A stretch of 16,251 nt of DNA from an uncultured Eubacteriales bacterium (lineage in GTDB: Bacteria; Bacillota; Clostridia; Christensenellales; CAG-314), in assembly GCA_900546875.1 (NCBI GenBank), contig URET01000030.1:1-16251 (forward strand). Reading direction: 5' to 3'. The position numbers and the translations under genes are program-made. Below the pieces are notes generated by a model. It made no database searches. It was not told where the DNA came from and saw only the letters and a list, made by a program, of their open reading frames with translations. Positions 7,124 to 15,315 of this stretch are shown here, piece after piece. Each line of letters starts with the position of its first letter. Position 1 is the stretch's first letter.

Positions 7124-10100
7124 TTAATCTGTCCGTTTGCCGGCTGCTCTGACCGCGTCTTTAAGTTCCACCGTAACTATTTTGCTTACGCCTTTCTCCT
7201 GCATGGTGATGCCGAAAAGTCTGCCGGCGCTTTCCATTGTGGGCTTTTTGTGCGTAATGACCACAAATTGAGTTTCGGCGGCAAATCTTTCGATATACCT
7301 GGCAACGCGCTGAGCATTGCTGTCGTCGAGAGGCGCTTCTATTTCGTCAAGAACGCAGAAAGGCATCGGACGAAGCCTCAAAATGGCAAACAATATGGCG
7401 ATACAGGTCAAGGCTCTTTCTCCGCCCGAAAGCAGGGAAATATTCTGGAGTTTTTTCCCGGGAGGCTGAGCCTGTATTTCAATCCCGTAATCCATCTCTT
7501 CCTTTTCAGGGTCGGGTTCTATATGCATATCCGCTTTGCCCCCGCCGAAAAGCTCGGAAAATATCCGGGAAAAGTTGGCGCTTATCTGTTCAAAACCCTT
7601 ATTGAACCTGCCTGTCATTTCTTTGGTGAGGCGATCCATGATCTTATTGAGATCCTCTTCCGCTTTGACAAGATCCTGAAGCTGACGCGCGTCCTCATCG
7701 TACTCTTCTTTAAGGGCTTTAAAGCTCTCGATGGCGTTGACATTCACATTCCCGAGAGCAGATATTTCGTTTCTCAGTCTGTTTATTTCCCTTTTGCCCG
7801 ACGCGGCTTTATAGTTCTCGTCTTTGAAGCGCAGGGCGGCAGAATAAGAGAGGCCGTAATCCTCGTATATTTTTTCCTGCATGGACTGAAGGTCGGAATC
7901 TATTTTTTCGAGATTGAATTCCTCCCTGTTTTTAGCCTGAGTAAAACGCATTATATCGTTATAAATTACACTTTTTTCCTTGTCACGCGAAGCAAACTCG
8001 GAAGAAAGCTGTTCTTTCAGGGAAGTTTTGATCCTTATTGTTTCGTTCAGGGCGGCGAGAGATTCGAAGCCGTTGTCGTCGAGGCTCTCCCGATACAGCT
8101 GTTTTTCTGCGTCCTCTATGGTATTGCGGAGGTTATCGGCGGCAACTCTTTTTTCCTCAGCAGTCTTTTCCGCCTGAGATATAGTATCCTCAAGAGATCG
8201 CACTTTTGAAAGAAGCAGACTTTCGTTGCCCTGTGTTTTTGCAAGCTCGACTCTTTTTGCGGCGATATTTTCCGCTATACTTTCTTTTTGTGCAGACAGA
8301 GCTTCGTAAGCTTTTCTTTCATCTGACGCACTGACGTCGGCGTCCTCCTTCACGCGGGAAAATTCTTCTGTTTTTTTATCTATAAGTCCTATCTCGGCAT
8401 CTATCCTGTCCATACGCGAAAGAGCGTTTTTCTTTTCCTCGTTCAGACGAGACAAAAGAGTCCTTTCGTTTTCGCTTATGACGGAGCTCCCGGACATTCT
8501 TTCGGAGAGTGCCGCCAAAGCCACCTCTTTTTCTTTCAGACGAAGATCCGACTGACTGATCTTATCCGAAAGGATGTCTTTTTCCGCCTGAGCCGAAGCG
8601 AGAGCGTTTTCGGCGGCGGCGCGTTCTTTTTCGGCAGAAGCGAGTTTCGCGCGGGACTCTTTCAAAAGTCTTCCGACCGAAAGAGCGTTTATCTCGCCTG
8701 ATCTGCGTTCGCCGCCCGTGATGGTGCCCTGTGTGGAAAAGAGTTCTCCCGTCAGCGTGACTATACGGAATGCCGAACCGAATCTGCGCGAAATGGCGAC
8801 GGCGTTTTCCATGGTATCCGCAATCAGCACGGAACCGAGAAGGTTGAGAACGATCGGACGGAATCTTTCTTCGTAACGCACTATGTCGCATGCTACTGCT
8901 ATCGCGCCTTTTTCTGCAAGCGCTTCAGGTTTGCCGAATCTGTTTATTTTTACCGAAGAAAGGGGCATGAAAGTAACTCTTCCCGCCTTGCGCGTTCTGA
9001 GATACTCTATAACACGACCGGCGTCCTCTTCGTTTCGGGTGATAACGTTCTGAGCGCTGCCTCCCAATGCCGCCGAAACTGCTTTTTCGTATTTTTCGTC
9101 CACCTGCATGACGCTTGCGGCGGTACCCAGTATCCTTCCTTTCAGTTCGGGCTGCTTTTCCGCGTCGGAAAGAAGCCTGCGGACGGAATCCGAATAGTTC
9201 TCAAAACCGTTCGCGCTTGCGCTGAGTGTTTCGGTACGTATCCTTGCTTTTATTTCAACGTCTCTCGCTTGTGACGCCGCTTCCGTCAGACGCACGATCC
9301 TTTCGATTATCTCTTGGTTTTTACGGGCAAGTTCCGACGATTCCTCTTTCAGGATATCCGTTTCGTTTCTGAGAGCGTCAAAAAGTAAAAGCTCTTCTTT
9401 TTCCGTTTCCGAAAGGGAATCGAGTTTGCGGACGAGTCTGTCGATTTCGCCGCATACCTTTTCCGTCCGTTCCGAAACGGAAGCCTTCTCGGCTATGAGC
9501 GACGCCTTTCTGCTCCTGAGAGAAATAATCTCGTCGATCATATCTGCAGCGCCTTCTCCGGCCTTGTCCATTTTTTCTCTCCGGAGGGCGATCTCGGAAT
9601 TGATACGCACGTTTTCGGCAGACAAAGCGTCAATTTCTTCCGTAAGTCTGACGGCCTCGGCCTTTTCTCTATCTGCAAGCTCTTCCGAACGTTTTTTTTC
9701 AAAAAGAGCGTTTCCGGCAGTTTGTTTTGCCCTTTCCTCCTCCTCGAGAGCCGTTTTGAGAGCGGTTTCGAAAGCCTTTATCTTTTCCAGTCTGAGATTA
9801 TGTTCGCCGGTTTTTCTTTCCAGCTCCACTCTCATAGCGGCGGCCTGTTCGTTGAGGGAGGCAATGAGCTTATCCGTTTCGGATATTTTTGCAAAGATAC
9901 TCTCGCAACGTTCGCCCGATTCTGTGTAACGCTTCTCCGCCGCGGCTATCTCTTCGGAAAGCGCCGCTATTTTATTGGCAAACCTTTGCTTTGACTCGTT
10001 GGCGTTATCGTAATTATACAGATAAGAATTGATTTCGTGGTATCTGAGCTGATCGCGCAAAGTGAGGAAGGTTTTTGCGTCCTCCGCCTGTTTTTCCAAG

Positions 10101-10711
10101 GGACGCATCTGTCTTTCAAGCACTTCCATAACGTCCCTGAGCCTGTCCATATTGATATTGGTACGTTCGAGACGGCGTTTGGTGTCGCCCTTGCGCGCAC
10201 GGTATTTGCTGACCCCCAGAGCCTCTTCGAAAATAGCTCTTCTGTTTTCGGGCTTAGCGGAAAGAATGGCGTCCATTCTGCCCTGCCCGACGACTGTATA
10301 TCCTTCGTTGCCCAGTCCGGCGTCACGGAGAAGGTCGAGAAGATCCCTGAGCCGCACCGGTTTCCTGTTGAGCAGATACTCGCTTTCGCCTGACTTATAT
10401 AATTTTCTCGTGATACAGACTTCGTCAAATTCCAGAGGGAAAAAGCGTTCGGAGTTGTCGAAAAACAACGACACCTCGCAATAGCTCATGGACTTGCGGT
10501 TTTCGGTACCGCCGAAAATAACGTCCTGCATACCCTTGCCGCGAAGCTGTTTTGCGGACTGCTCGCCCAAGACCCAGCGAAAGGCGTCGCTCACATTACT
10601 TTTGCCGCAGCCGTTAGGACCCACGATAGCGGTAATGCCTTCGCCGAAATCCATTTCGAGTTTATCGGCAAAAGATTTGAAACCGTATGCTTCGAGTTTT
10701 TTGAGCTTCAA
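7124..10711 (-). CDS. smc: Chromosome partition protein SMC (1195 aa)
   Basis: Condensin ATPase that organises and segregates the chromosome, normally with ScpA and ScpB (neither is in this window). The N-terminal head has Walker A GPNGCGKS (31–38) and GQGRMDAIL (142–150). A long coiled coil (about 170–510) leads to the hinge (about 520–670, with GGSAQNVIT at 550–558). A returning coiled coil (about 675–1020) leads to the C-terminal head with signature LSGGER (1094–1099) and Walker B FCVLDE (1118–1123) continuing EIEAPLDDSN. Length is normal for bacterial SMC. The start is a TTG at 10711: the protein begins exactly as the family does (MKLKKLEAYGFKSFAD), no in-frame ATG fits, and GGGGGAG lies eight bases upstream inside the last codons of rnc. 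The one-base gap from the rnc stop suggests translational coupling. Confidence 0.98.
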   Translation of the reverse strand: MKLKKLEAYGFKSFADKLEMDFGEGITAIVGPNGCGKSNVSDAFRWVLGEQSAKQLRGKGMQDVIFGGTENRKSMSYCEVSLFFDNSERFFPLEFDEVCITRKLYKSGESEYLLNRKPVRLRDLLDLLRDAGLGNEGYTVVGQGRMDAILSAKPENRRAIFEEALGVSKYRARKGDTKRRLERTNINMDRLRDVMEVLERQMRPLEKQAEDAKTFLTLRDQLRYHEINSYLYNYDNANESKQRFANKIAALSEEIAAAEKRYTESGERCESIFAKISETDKLIASLNEQAAAMRVELERKTGEHNLRLEKIKAFETALKTALEEEERAKQTAGNALFEKKRSEELADREKAEAVRLTEEIDALSAENVRINSEIALRREKMDKAGEGAADMIDEIISLRSRKASLIAEKASVSERTEKVCGEIDRLVRKLDSLSETEKEELLLFDALRNETDILKEESSELARKNQEIIERIVRLTEAASQARDVEIKARIRTETLSASANGFENYSDSVRRLLSDAEKQPELKGRILGTAASVMQVDEKYEKAVSAALGGSAQNVITRNEEDAGRVIEYLRTRKAGRVTFMPLSSVKINRFGKPEALAEKGAIAVACDIVRYEERFRPIVLNLLGSVLIADTMENAVAISRRFGSAFRIVTLTGELFSTQGTITGGERRSGEINALSVGRLLKESRAKLASAEKERAAAENALASAQAEKDILSDKISQSDLRLKEKEVALAALSERMSGSSVISENERTLLSRLNEEKKNALSRMDRIDAEIGLIDKKTEEFSRVKEDADVSASDERKAYEALSAQKESIAENIAAKRVELAKTQGNESLLLSKVRSLEDTISQAEKTAEEKRVAADNLRNTIEDAEKQLYRESLDDNGFESLAALNETIRIKTSLKEQLSSEFASRDKEKSVIYNDIMRFTQAKNREEFNLEKIDSDLQSMQEKIYEDYGLSYSAALRFKDENYKAASGKREINRLRNEISALGNVNVNAIESFKALKEEYDEDARQLQDLVKAEEDLNKIMDRLTKEMTGRFNKGFEQISANFSRIFSELFGGGKADMHIEPDPEKEEMDYGIEIQAQPPGKKLQNISLLSGGERALTCIAILFAILRLRPMPFCVLDEIEAPLDDSNAQRVARYIERFAAETQFVVITHKKPTMESAGRLFGITMQEKGVSKIVTVELKDAVRAAGKRTD

Positions 10712-10712
10712 T

Positions 10713-11414
10713 TCACATACTCCCCCGATCCGAATCTTTTTTGTTTTTGAAAATTCTGAAATAAGCCTGTTCTGCGGCGTTTTCCTGAGCCTTCAGTTTG
10801 GTCCCGCCGCTTCCTCTGCCCACTTCGACCCCATCAAGAACGGCTGCCATCTCGAAAACGGGCTCATGAGGCGGACCGGACTGACCTGTCAGAACAAAGT
10901 CGAGTTTAGCGTGGTTTTTCTGTGCAAACATTCCGAGTTCGGATTTATAGTCTCCCAGAAAGCCGCCGTTCATAAGTTCGTCGATAAAGGGCTGAAGCTC
11001 TCTTAAAATGAAAAATCTCGCACTGGAAAGTCCCTTATCTATATAGACCGCTCCTACCAACGCTTCAAAAAGATTGGCGTAAAGCCGTGTTCTGTTGTTC
11101 CCGAGGACGTCCTCGGCTTTGAGCATCGAAGTGATCCCCATACGCTTTGCGGCTGCAGCAAGAGCCTCTCCCGAAACAGCCCTCGATTTGACTTTGGTAT
11201 AAGCTCCCTCGTCTTTTCCGGGATAACGTTTGTAAAGATACTCCGCCACGACCATACCTAAAACGCTGTCGCCGAGAAACTCCAGACGTTCGTTGCTTTC
11301 GGTATGTTTTTCGTTTGCGTAGGAAACATGAGTAAAAGCGCGGTCCAGCAGTGCGGGACTGACTTTACACCCGAGTAAAATGGAGCATTTTTTTATTTCG
11401 TCCTTGGACAGCAT
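10713..11414 (-). CDS. rnc: Ribonuclease III (233 aa)
   Basis: Double-strand-specific endoribonuclease that processes rRNA precursors and structured mRNAs. The catalytic domain carries the signature NERLEFLGDSVL (41–52) with E45 and D49. The second metal-binding segment reads ANLFEALVGAVYID (113–126), with E117 present but Asn at 114, where E. coli and Aquifex enzymes have Asp. A double-stranded RNA-binding domain follows (about 155–223, ending GTKLKAQENAAEQAYFRI). The ATG at 11414 overlaps the plsX stop by one base (TAATG). GGAGGGAG is about 13 bases upstream, further than ideal, so reinitiation after plsX probably contributes. The last codons contain the smc ribosome binding site. The ordering rnc–smc–ftsY is conserved in Bacillota. 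Confidence 0.97.
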   Translation of the reverse strand: MLSKDEIKKCSILLGCKVSPALLDRAFTHVSYANEKHTESNERLEFLGDSVLGMVVAEYLYKRYPGKDEGAYTKVKSRAVSGEALAAAAKRMGITSMLKAEDVLGNNRTRLYANLFEALVGAVYIDKGLSSARFFILRELQPFIDELMNGGFLGDYKSELGMFAQKNHAKLDFVLTGQSGPPHEPVFEMAAVLDGVEVGRGSGGTKLKAQENAAEQAYFRIFKNKKDSDRGSM

Positions 11415-12427
11415 TATTTTTTGATTTCTCCCTCCGGAGCGAGTCTGCCTTTGATTTTGTCGATAAAATGCGTTTCATGCATATTTATCACCATTTCGAT
11501 ACTGCCTCGAATGGAAGGCGCTTTGCTCGACCCGTGCGACTTGACTACGGGCTTGATAACTCCCAGAAAAGGAGCTCCCCCCTTTTTATTGTAATCCATG
11601 ACGTCTTTTATCTTCATGAAAGACTTTTTCAGCATAAGGGCGCCGAGTTTGTTTTTGACCGAAGACATCATTTCCTTCTTAAGCAGCGAAAGCAGCATTT
11701 TTGCCGTTCCTTCAGCCGATTTAAGAGCTATGTTGCCGCAGAAGCCGTCGGCGACAACCACGTCAAAGTCGCCCGAAAGGATATCTCTCGCTTCCATATT
11801 GCCCACGAAGTTGAGATCGGAATTTTTAAGTAAAACAAAGGTTTCGTGAGTAAGCTCATTCCCTTTTTTATCTTCCGTACCGTTGGACAGCAAAGCGACC
11901 TTTGGCGCACTGACCCCTAAAACAGCCTGCGAATACGCGCTCCCCATCTGTGCAAACTGCAAAAGCATATTCGGTTTGCAGTCCACATTGGCGCCGCAGT
12001 CGCACAAGACCACGTTTCCTCCGGGAAGAGTGGGGAGCACGGGAGCGAGGGCAGGCCTCGTTATACCCTTTATCCGTCCTATTTTGAGAGTCGCGGCGGT
12101 AAGCACGGCGCCCGTGCTGCCGGCAGACACCATACCGATACACTCGTCATCTTCCTTAACTCTTTCGCAAGCAACGACCAGCGAGGAATTCTTTTTGGTC
12201 TTCACCGCGACCGTAGGGACTTCGTCATTGGTAATTATCTCCTGAGCGTCGACTATCTCGATCCGGTCCGGTTTTACCGTATAATTGAGGAGAAGCTCCT
12301 CGATCTTGTTTTTATCGCCCGTCATGACCAAAGAAAAATCGCTTCTCTCACTCAGAGCTTCAACACACCCTTTTACAATTTCCTCGGGAGAATAATCTCC
12401 TCCCATAATGTCCACAACAACTTTCAT
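11414..12427 (-). CDS. plsX: Phosphate acyltransferase PlsX (337 aa)
   Basis: Converts acyl-ACP and phosphate to acyl-phosphate, the donor used by PlsY in the first step of phospholipid synthesis; peripheral membrane enzyme. Family marks are MGGDYSP near the N-terminus (8–14), GMVSAGSTGAVL (98–109), LPTLPGG (131–137), CDCGANVDCKP (142–152), NGTEDKKGNELTHE (182–195), GNMEARDILSGDFDVVVADGF (209–229, read in two overlapping parts) and GGAPFLGV (283–290). The start is the ATG at 12427, four bases after GGGAGG; a TTG at 12439 lies inside that ribosome binding site and is rejected. In B. subtilis fabD, fabG and acpP separate plsX from rnc; here rnc follows directly. The 198-bp gap upstream (12428–12625) shows only a weak TTTCC/GGAAA hairpin (12602–12618) and no clear promoter. 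Confidence 0.97.
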   Translation of the reverse strand: MKVVVDIMGGDYSPEEIVKGCVEALSERSDFSLVMTGDKNKIEELLLNYTVKPDRIEIVDAQEIITNDEVPTVAVKTKKNSSLVVACERVKEDDECIGMVSAGSTGAVLTAATLKIGRIKGITRPALAPVLPTLPGGNVVLCDCGANVDCKPNMLLQFAQMGSAYSQAVLGVSAPKVALLSNGTEDKKGNELTHETFVLLKNSDLNFVGNMEARDILSGDFDVVVADGFCGNIALKSAEGTAKMLLSLLKKEMMSSVKNKLGALMLKKSFMKIKDVMDYNKKGGAPFLGVIKPVVKSHGSSKAPSIRGSIEMVINMHETHFIDKIKGRLAPEGEIKK

Positions 12428-12625
12428 AATACCTCCCAAATCTTGCCCTTCGAAGCAATGCCGAAAAGAGCTTTTTCCGACGTCCGCGTTTCAGTGTAAA
12501 ACGTATGTCAATTACCCGCTGTTTGATTTTTCGTTTCATCCGTGCCGGGGATGATCCGCCTTTTTCATGCGTTCCGCACAGGTCTGATATTCCTGCACAC
12601 CTTTCCTTGAAACGGAAATTCGCTT

Positions 12626-13354
12626 TCAATCGCCTGCATAGTAATATTTTTCCATTTCGTCCATACCGGGGATGTCTCTTTCCGCCATGCTCGACAAAGC
12701 GGAATTTCTGTCATAAGGTACGCTTATCCTTTCTATAGAATAGGCTGAATTTTCGTAAACGCGCAAAACAGCGCCCCGCGCATAAGCGCCTCTGTGGCAG
12801 GCAAGCGATCCGACATCCATATACAGTCTTTTCCCCCAGTCGAGGGAGGGGGAGTGTTTGTGTCCGTAAAACACGGCTTCTGCCCTTACATAAGAAAACA
12901 TTTCGTCCAGCCTTGCGGGGGAAGCGTGTTCTTCGATGGTATAAAACTTTTCCCTGCCCATGAGCTCGTCATAATACCGGGCATAATGCGTGAAGCAAAA
13001 GGTACGTCCGAACCATGTGGCGTATCTGATATAGGGAAGGGCCTCGATATCTTTTTTAAAGGAGTCTCCCGCAAGAAAAAAGGTACGCTCCTTATGTTCG
13101 GGGATGACGTGCGAATTACCTTTTTTCGCCGTGGAGTTCAGAAGGTAGTCGTTGTCATGGTTTCCTCTTACGCTTATGATATCCGAACGCAGCAGGATCT
13201 GCATGCACTCGGCAGGAAAAGCCCCCATACATACACAGTCGCCGAGGTGGCAGATATGATCGCACTTTATGGAGCGAAAATATTCAAGTACGGCATGAAG
13301 CGCATGCAAATTGGCATGAGTATCGGTAAAAATACCTACAGTAACATTATTCAT
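12626..13354 (-). CDS. Calcineurin-like metallophosphoesterase (242 aa)
   Basis: Binuclear-metal phosphoesterase of the YfcE/diadenosine-tetraphosphatase-like superfamily, expected to be cytosolic. All five metal motifs are visible: D11-x-H13 (TDTHANLHAL), G-D39 (HLGDCV), GN65H66D (RGNHDN), H123 (CFTHYARYY) and GH165xH167 (YGHKHSPS). An insertion of variable sequence (about 70–118) would form the substrate-side cap. The true substrate, which could be a phosphodiester, a nucleotide or a phosphoprotein, is not deducible. The start is the ATG at 13354 with GGGGTGA just upstream; a TTG one codon earlier is too near that site. A separate promoter candidate lies upstream, and plsX follows after a 198-bp gap, so it may or may not share a transcript with the plsX cluster. 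Confidence 0.92.
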   Translation of the reverse strand: MNNVTVGIFTDTHANLHALHAVLEYFRSIKCDHICHLGDCVCMGAFPAECMQILLRSDIISVRGNHDNDYLLNSTAKKGNSHVIPEHKERTFFLAGDSFKKDIEALPYIRYATWFGRTFCFTHYARYYDELMGREKFYTIEEHASPARLDEMFSYVRAEAVFYGHKHSPSLDWGKRLYMDVGSLACHRGAYARGAVLRVYENSAYSIERISVPYDRNSALSSMAERDIPGMDEMEKYYYAGD

Positions 13355-13438
13355 CAATCACCCCGGACAGCAGACCGCAGACAAAACAGGGAAAACCGTG
13401 CAAAGAGAATTTCCTGACCGCAGTATGTTCTCCAAATT

Positions 13439-13467
13439 ATGATACCGGTATATGCGTTGCCGGTAAA
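13439..13467 (-). promoter_or_regulatory. Promoter candidate for the metallophosphoesterase gene
   Basis: On the minus strand TTTACC (13462–13467, 4 of 6 to the −35 consensus) is followed by exactly 17 bases and TATCAT (13439–13444, 5 of 6 to the −10 consensus). It lies about 85 bases before the start codon. The spacer is bounded by ACCGG and CCGGT half-sites, which could be an operator, or chance. Confidence 0.5.
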
Positions 13468-13498
13468 GATTTCCGGAATACGGGCGCAGCATTGCGAT

Positions 13499-13528
13499 CC
13501 TTCGCGAAGCTGTCGGAATTACTTCCGA
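13499..13528 (-). other. Paired stem-loops after the LRR gene
   Basis: TCGGAA-TTAC-TTCCGA (13513–13528) and the adjacent palindrome CTTCGCGAAG (13500–13509) lie 50–75 bases beyond the stop of the LRR gene. They may mark the end of that transcript, but no T-run follows on the minus strand, so a classical intrinsic terminator is not supported. Confidence 0.35.
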
Positions 13529-13575
13529 TCCCGCCCCGCAGCGCAAAACAACTTTTCAGCGGACAGACAGGAAAA

Positions 13576-14895
13576 TCACACTTCCACGAGAGTGCCTTCA
13601 CAGTCGTATGTTATACTTCTGACCTGCAGTTCGACATATCCGGAAAAAGTATTCATCTTGTAAAGCCACGCGGGATCCCAGCGGGAATTATTCTCGACCT
13701 CTTTCTGAGTGGCGACTATGTCCACATGCAGATAGAAGTAGGCGTCGCTGAAGACATAGGCTCCGACGCTTTCCACCGTGCCGGGGAAATAAAAGCTTCT
13801 CAGAGATTCGCACGATTCAAATGCCCCCACACCTACAGTGCGCAGCACACGGCTTTTTGCTACGCTTGTGAGCGCCGTGCATGAACCGAAAGCTCCCTGA
13901 GCCAACTCGGAAACGTTTCCCATATCGTCCACCGAAACCAAGCCCTCGCAAAAAGCAAAAGCATATGAGCCTATGCGTTTTGCAGCTTTTTCGAAGGAAA
14001 CATTAGTAATGGCGTTACATCCGTAAAAATAGTAATCGGGGACATTCCCGCTTATTACCAGCTCGTTCAAAGACACCGGTACTACACTTCCGTTCAGAGA
14101 AGGATCAAAATTCTGTCCCGAACCCCACTCTTCGCCCGTATACCATAACTCTCCGAAAACTGCTCTGTCAAGCACGGAATTGACCACCGAAGGATTGAAT
14201 GTCAGTTTTTTTAGAGAACGCATTGAAAAAAGAGCACCTTCGTGGATATAATTAACAGAAGAAGGAATGTAAAGCTCCTCGCATTTGTCTTTGCCGTAAA
14301 ATACTCCGCGCTGAACGGAGGTTACCTTCAATCCGTTCACTGTATCGGCAATAATTATCTTTTCGCTGTTCTTGACTCTCATAACGGTATAAGAATCGCC
14401 CTTGATACCGTATGAAACGCCGTCTTTAACGGGACAGATGTACAAAACGAAAAGCCCCATCAGCAAAACGATCACCACCGCGATAACGATAATAAGCAAA
14501 AGTTTGCTTTTACGCTCCCTGCCCTGCAGATCCTGCCAGCCGTAAAAAGCCGTCACCACCGCAATGACACAGCAGAAAACCAAAAGAAAAAGCTGAAAGA
14601 ACTCTCCTCCCGCAAGCGTGACGGCAGTAAAAGCTGCCGTAAGGACGGCGGAAGAACAAATAATCAGAAAACTGGCATTTATTTTTTTGAGAAAAAACAC
14701 CGGGACCGCAGCTCCGGCAGCACTTATCAGCACAATGATAATAACGCCTGCCGCCACATTGAAGAAAAAGTCCGGAGCAATAAAGGTGTTGATAAAAGTA
14801 AGCAGCACACCCCAAGCAAAATAAAAGCCGCACAAAGCCCAAGTCAATTTATGCCTTTGCAAAGCATTTTCATCATAACGTATGTTTTTTTTCAT
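13576..14895 (-). CDS. Membrane-anchored BspA-type leucine-rich-repeat protein (439 aa)
   Basis: Not assigned to a named gene. The N-terminal 156 residues contain five hydrophobic segments (about 18–40, 43–69, 74–97, 99–120, 132–156). The basic loop QDLQGRERKSK (120–131) and the basic N-terminus place both inside, so residues 157–439 should face outward. This outer part has irregular LRR5/BspA-type repeats, each with an aromatic/small pattern such as GVFYGKDKCEELYIPSSV, YYFYGCNAITNVSF, YAFAFCEGLVSV, GAFGSCTALTSV and GAFESCESLRSFYFPGTV. A Trp/Tyr-rich tail follows (about 400–439). Such domains are common in surface proteins of gut and oral bacteria and are thought to bind partners or surfaces. 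The ATG at 14895 has GGGG five bases upstream, and a good promoter lies about 100 bases upstream. No LPXTG motif is present; anchoring is by the membrane helices. Confidence 0.9.
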   Translation of the reverse strand: MKKNIRYDENALQRHKLTWALCGFYFAWGVLLTFINTFIAPDFFFNVAAGVIIIVLISAAGAAVPVFFLKKINASFLIICSSAVLTAAFTAVTLAGGEFFQLFLLVFCCVIAVVTAFYGWQDLQGRERKSKLLLIIVIAVVIVLLMGLFVLYICPVKDGVSYGIKGDSYTVMRVKNSEKIIIADTVNGLKVTSVQRGVFYGKDKCEELYIPSSVNYIHEGALFSMRSLKKLTFNPSVVNSVLDRAVFGELWYTGEEWGSGQNFDPSLNGSVVPVSLNELVISGNVPDYYFYGCNAITNVSFEKAAKRIGSYAFAFCEGLVSVDDMGNVSELAQGAFGSCTALTSVAKSRVLRTVGVGAFESCESLRSFYFPGTVESVGAYVFSDAYFYLHVDIVATQKEVENNSRWDPAWLYKMNTFSGYVELQVRSITYDCEGTLVEV

Positions 14896-14994
14896 GTAGT
14901 CCCCACTTGCACAAAGCCGAGTTGCGCACTTTTGATCTTATGATACAAAGAAAAATATTGAAAACAACATTCCTCCTATTGTACATACTCATTT

Positions 14995-15023
14995 AGTATA
15001 ACACATTTCACGTATAAAATCAA
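14995..15023 (-). promoter_or_regulatory. Sigma-A type promoter for the LRR protein gene
   Basis: On the minus strand TTGATT (15018–15023) is followed by exactly 17 bases and TATACT (14995–15000). These match the −35 and −10 consensus at 4 and 5 of 6 bases. It lies about 100 bases before the LRR start codon and directly abuts the T-run of the terminator at 15025–15055, so the LRR gene appears to begin its own transcription unit. Confidence 0.75.
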
Positions 15024-15024
15024 T

Positions 15025-15055
15025 AAAAAAGCCCAAACTTTACATAGTGTTTGGG
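15025..15055 (-). terminator. Intrinsic terminator on the minus strand upstream of the LRR promoter
   Basis: Minus-strand stem CCCAAAC / GTTTGGG (15049–15055 with 15032–15038), 10-base loop, followed by C and six T (15025–15030). It would end minus-strand transcripts arriving from the right. No minus-strand gene is visible between it and the right edge of the window. Confidence 0.7.
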
Positions 15056-15220
15056 TATTCCGGTGCGATATGAGCACAAAAAAATCAAAGTAAAAAAGCC
15101 GTCATGTTTACTCAGGAAGAAAAGGTGCGGAAAAACGTGCAAACATGTCCGCGCTCTTTACTTTCGGGCAAATAAATTCACGTCGGATTAACCGTCCGGG
15201 GAGCTCAGGCGTAAAAACAC

Positions 15221-15305
15221 GGATCGGAAGGATGAAAACGCCGGACCAAAATACCCCTCACAACACAAGCCGGATACATACCCCTTTGAACGGGGATCGG
15301 AAGGA
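15221..15305 (+). repeat. Duplicated leader segments before the zinc-finger gene
   Basis: GGATCGGAAGGA occurs at 15221–15232 and again at 15294–15305, the second copy containing the ribosome binding site. GCCGGA followed by ATACCCCT occurs at 15240–15258 and at 15269–15285. The 5′ leader therefore consists of imperfect small duplications. A short CCCC…GGGG hairpin (about 15281–15295) sits just before the second copy. No convincing promoter was found in 15056–15300. Confidence 0.6.
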
Positions 15306-15315
15306 GGATAAAATC

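Noticed and set aside
6968..8209. 413-codon plus-strand open frame
   Set aside because: It lies antisense to ftsY and smc, which have clear family motifs; no ribosome binding site or recognisable domain.
12428..12625. rpmF or acpP-like small gene near plsX
   Set aside because: Neither strand contains a frame resembling ribosomal protein L32 or acyl carrier protein (no DSL phosphopantetheine motif).
15232..15315. Upstream ATG giving a 78-residue zinc-finger protein
   Set aside because: Its SD-like GGAAGG touches the start codon, and the added segment is made of small DNA duplications; the ATG at 15316 has ideal AAGGAGG spacing.
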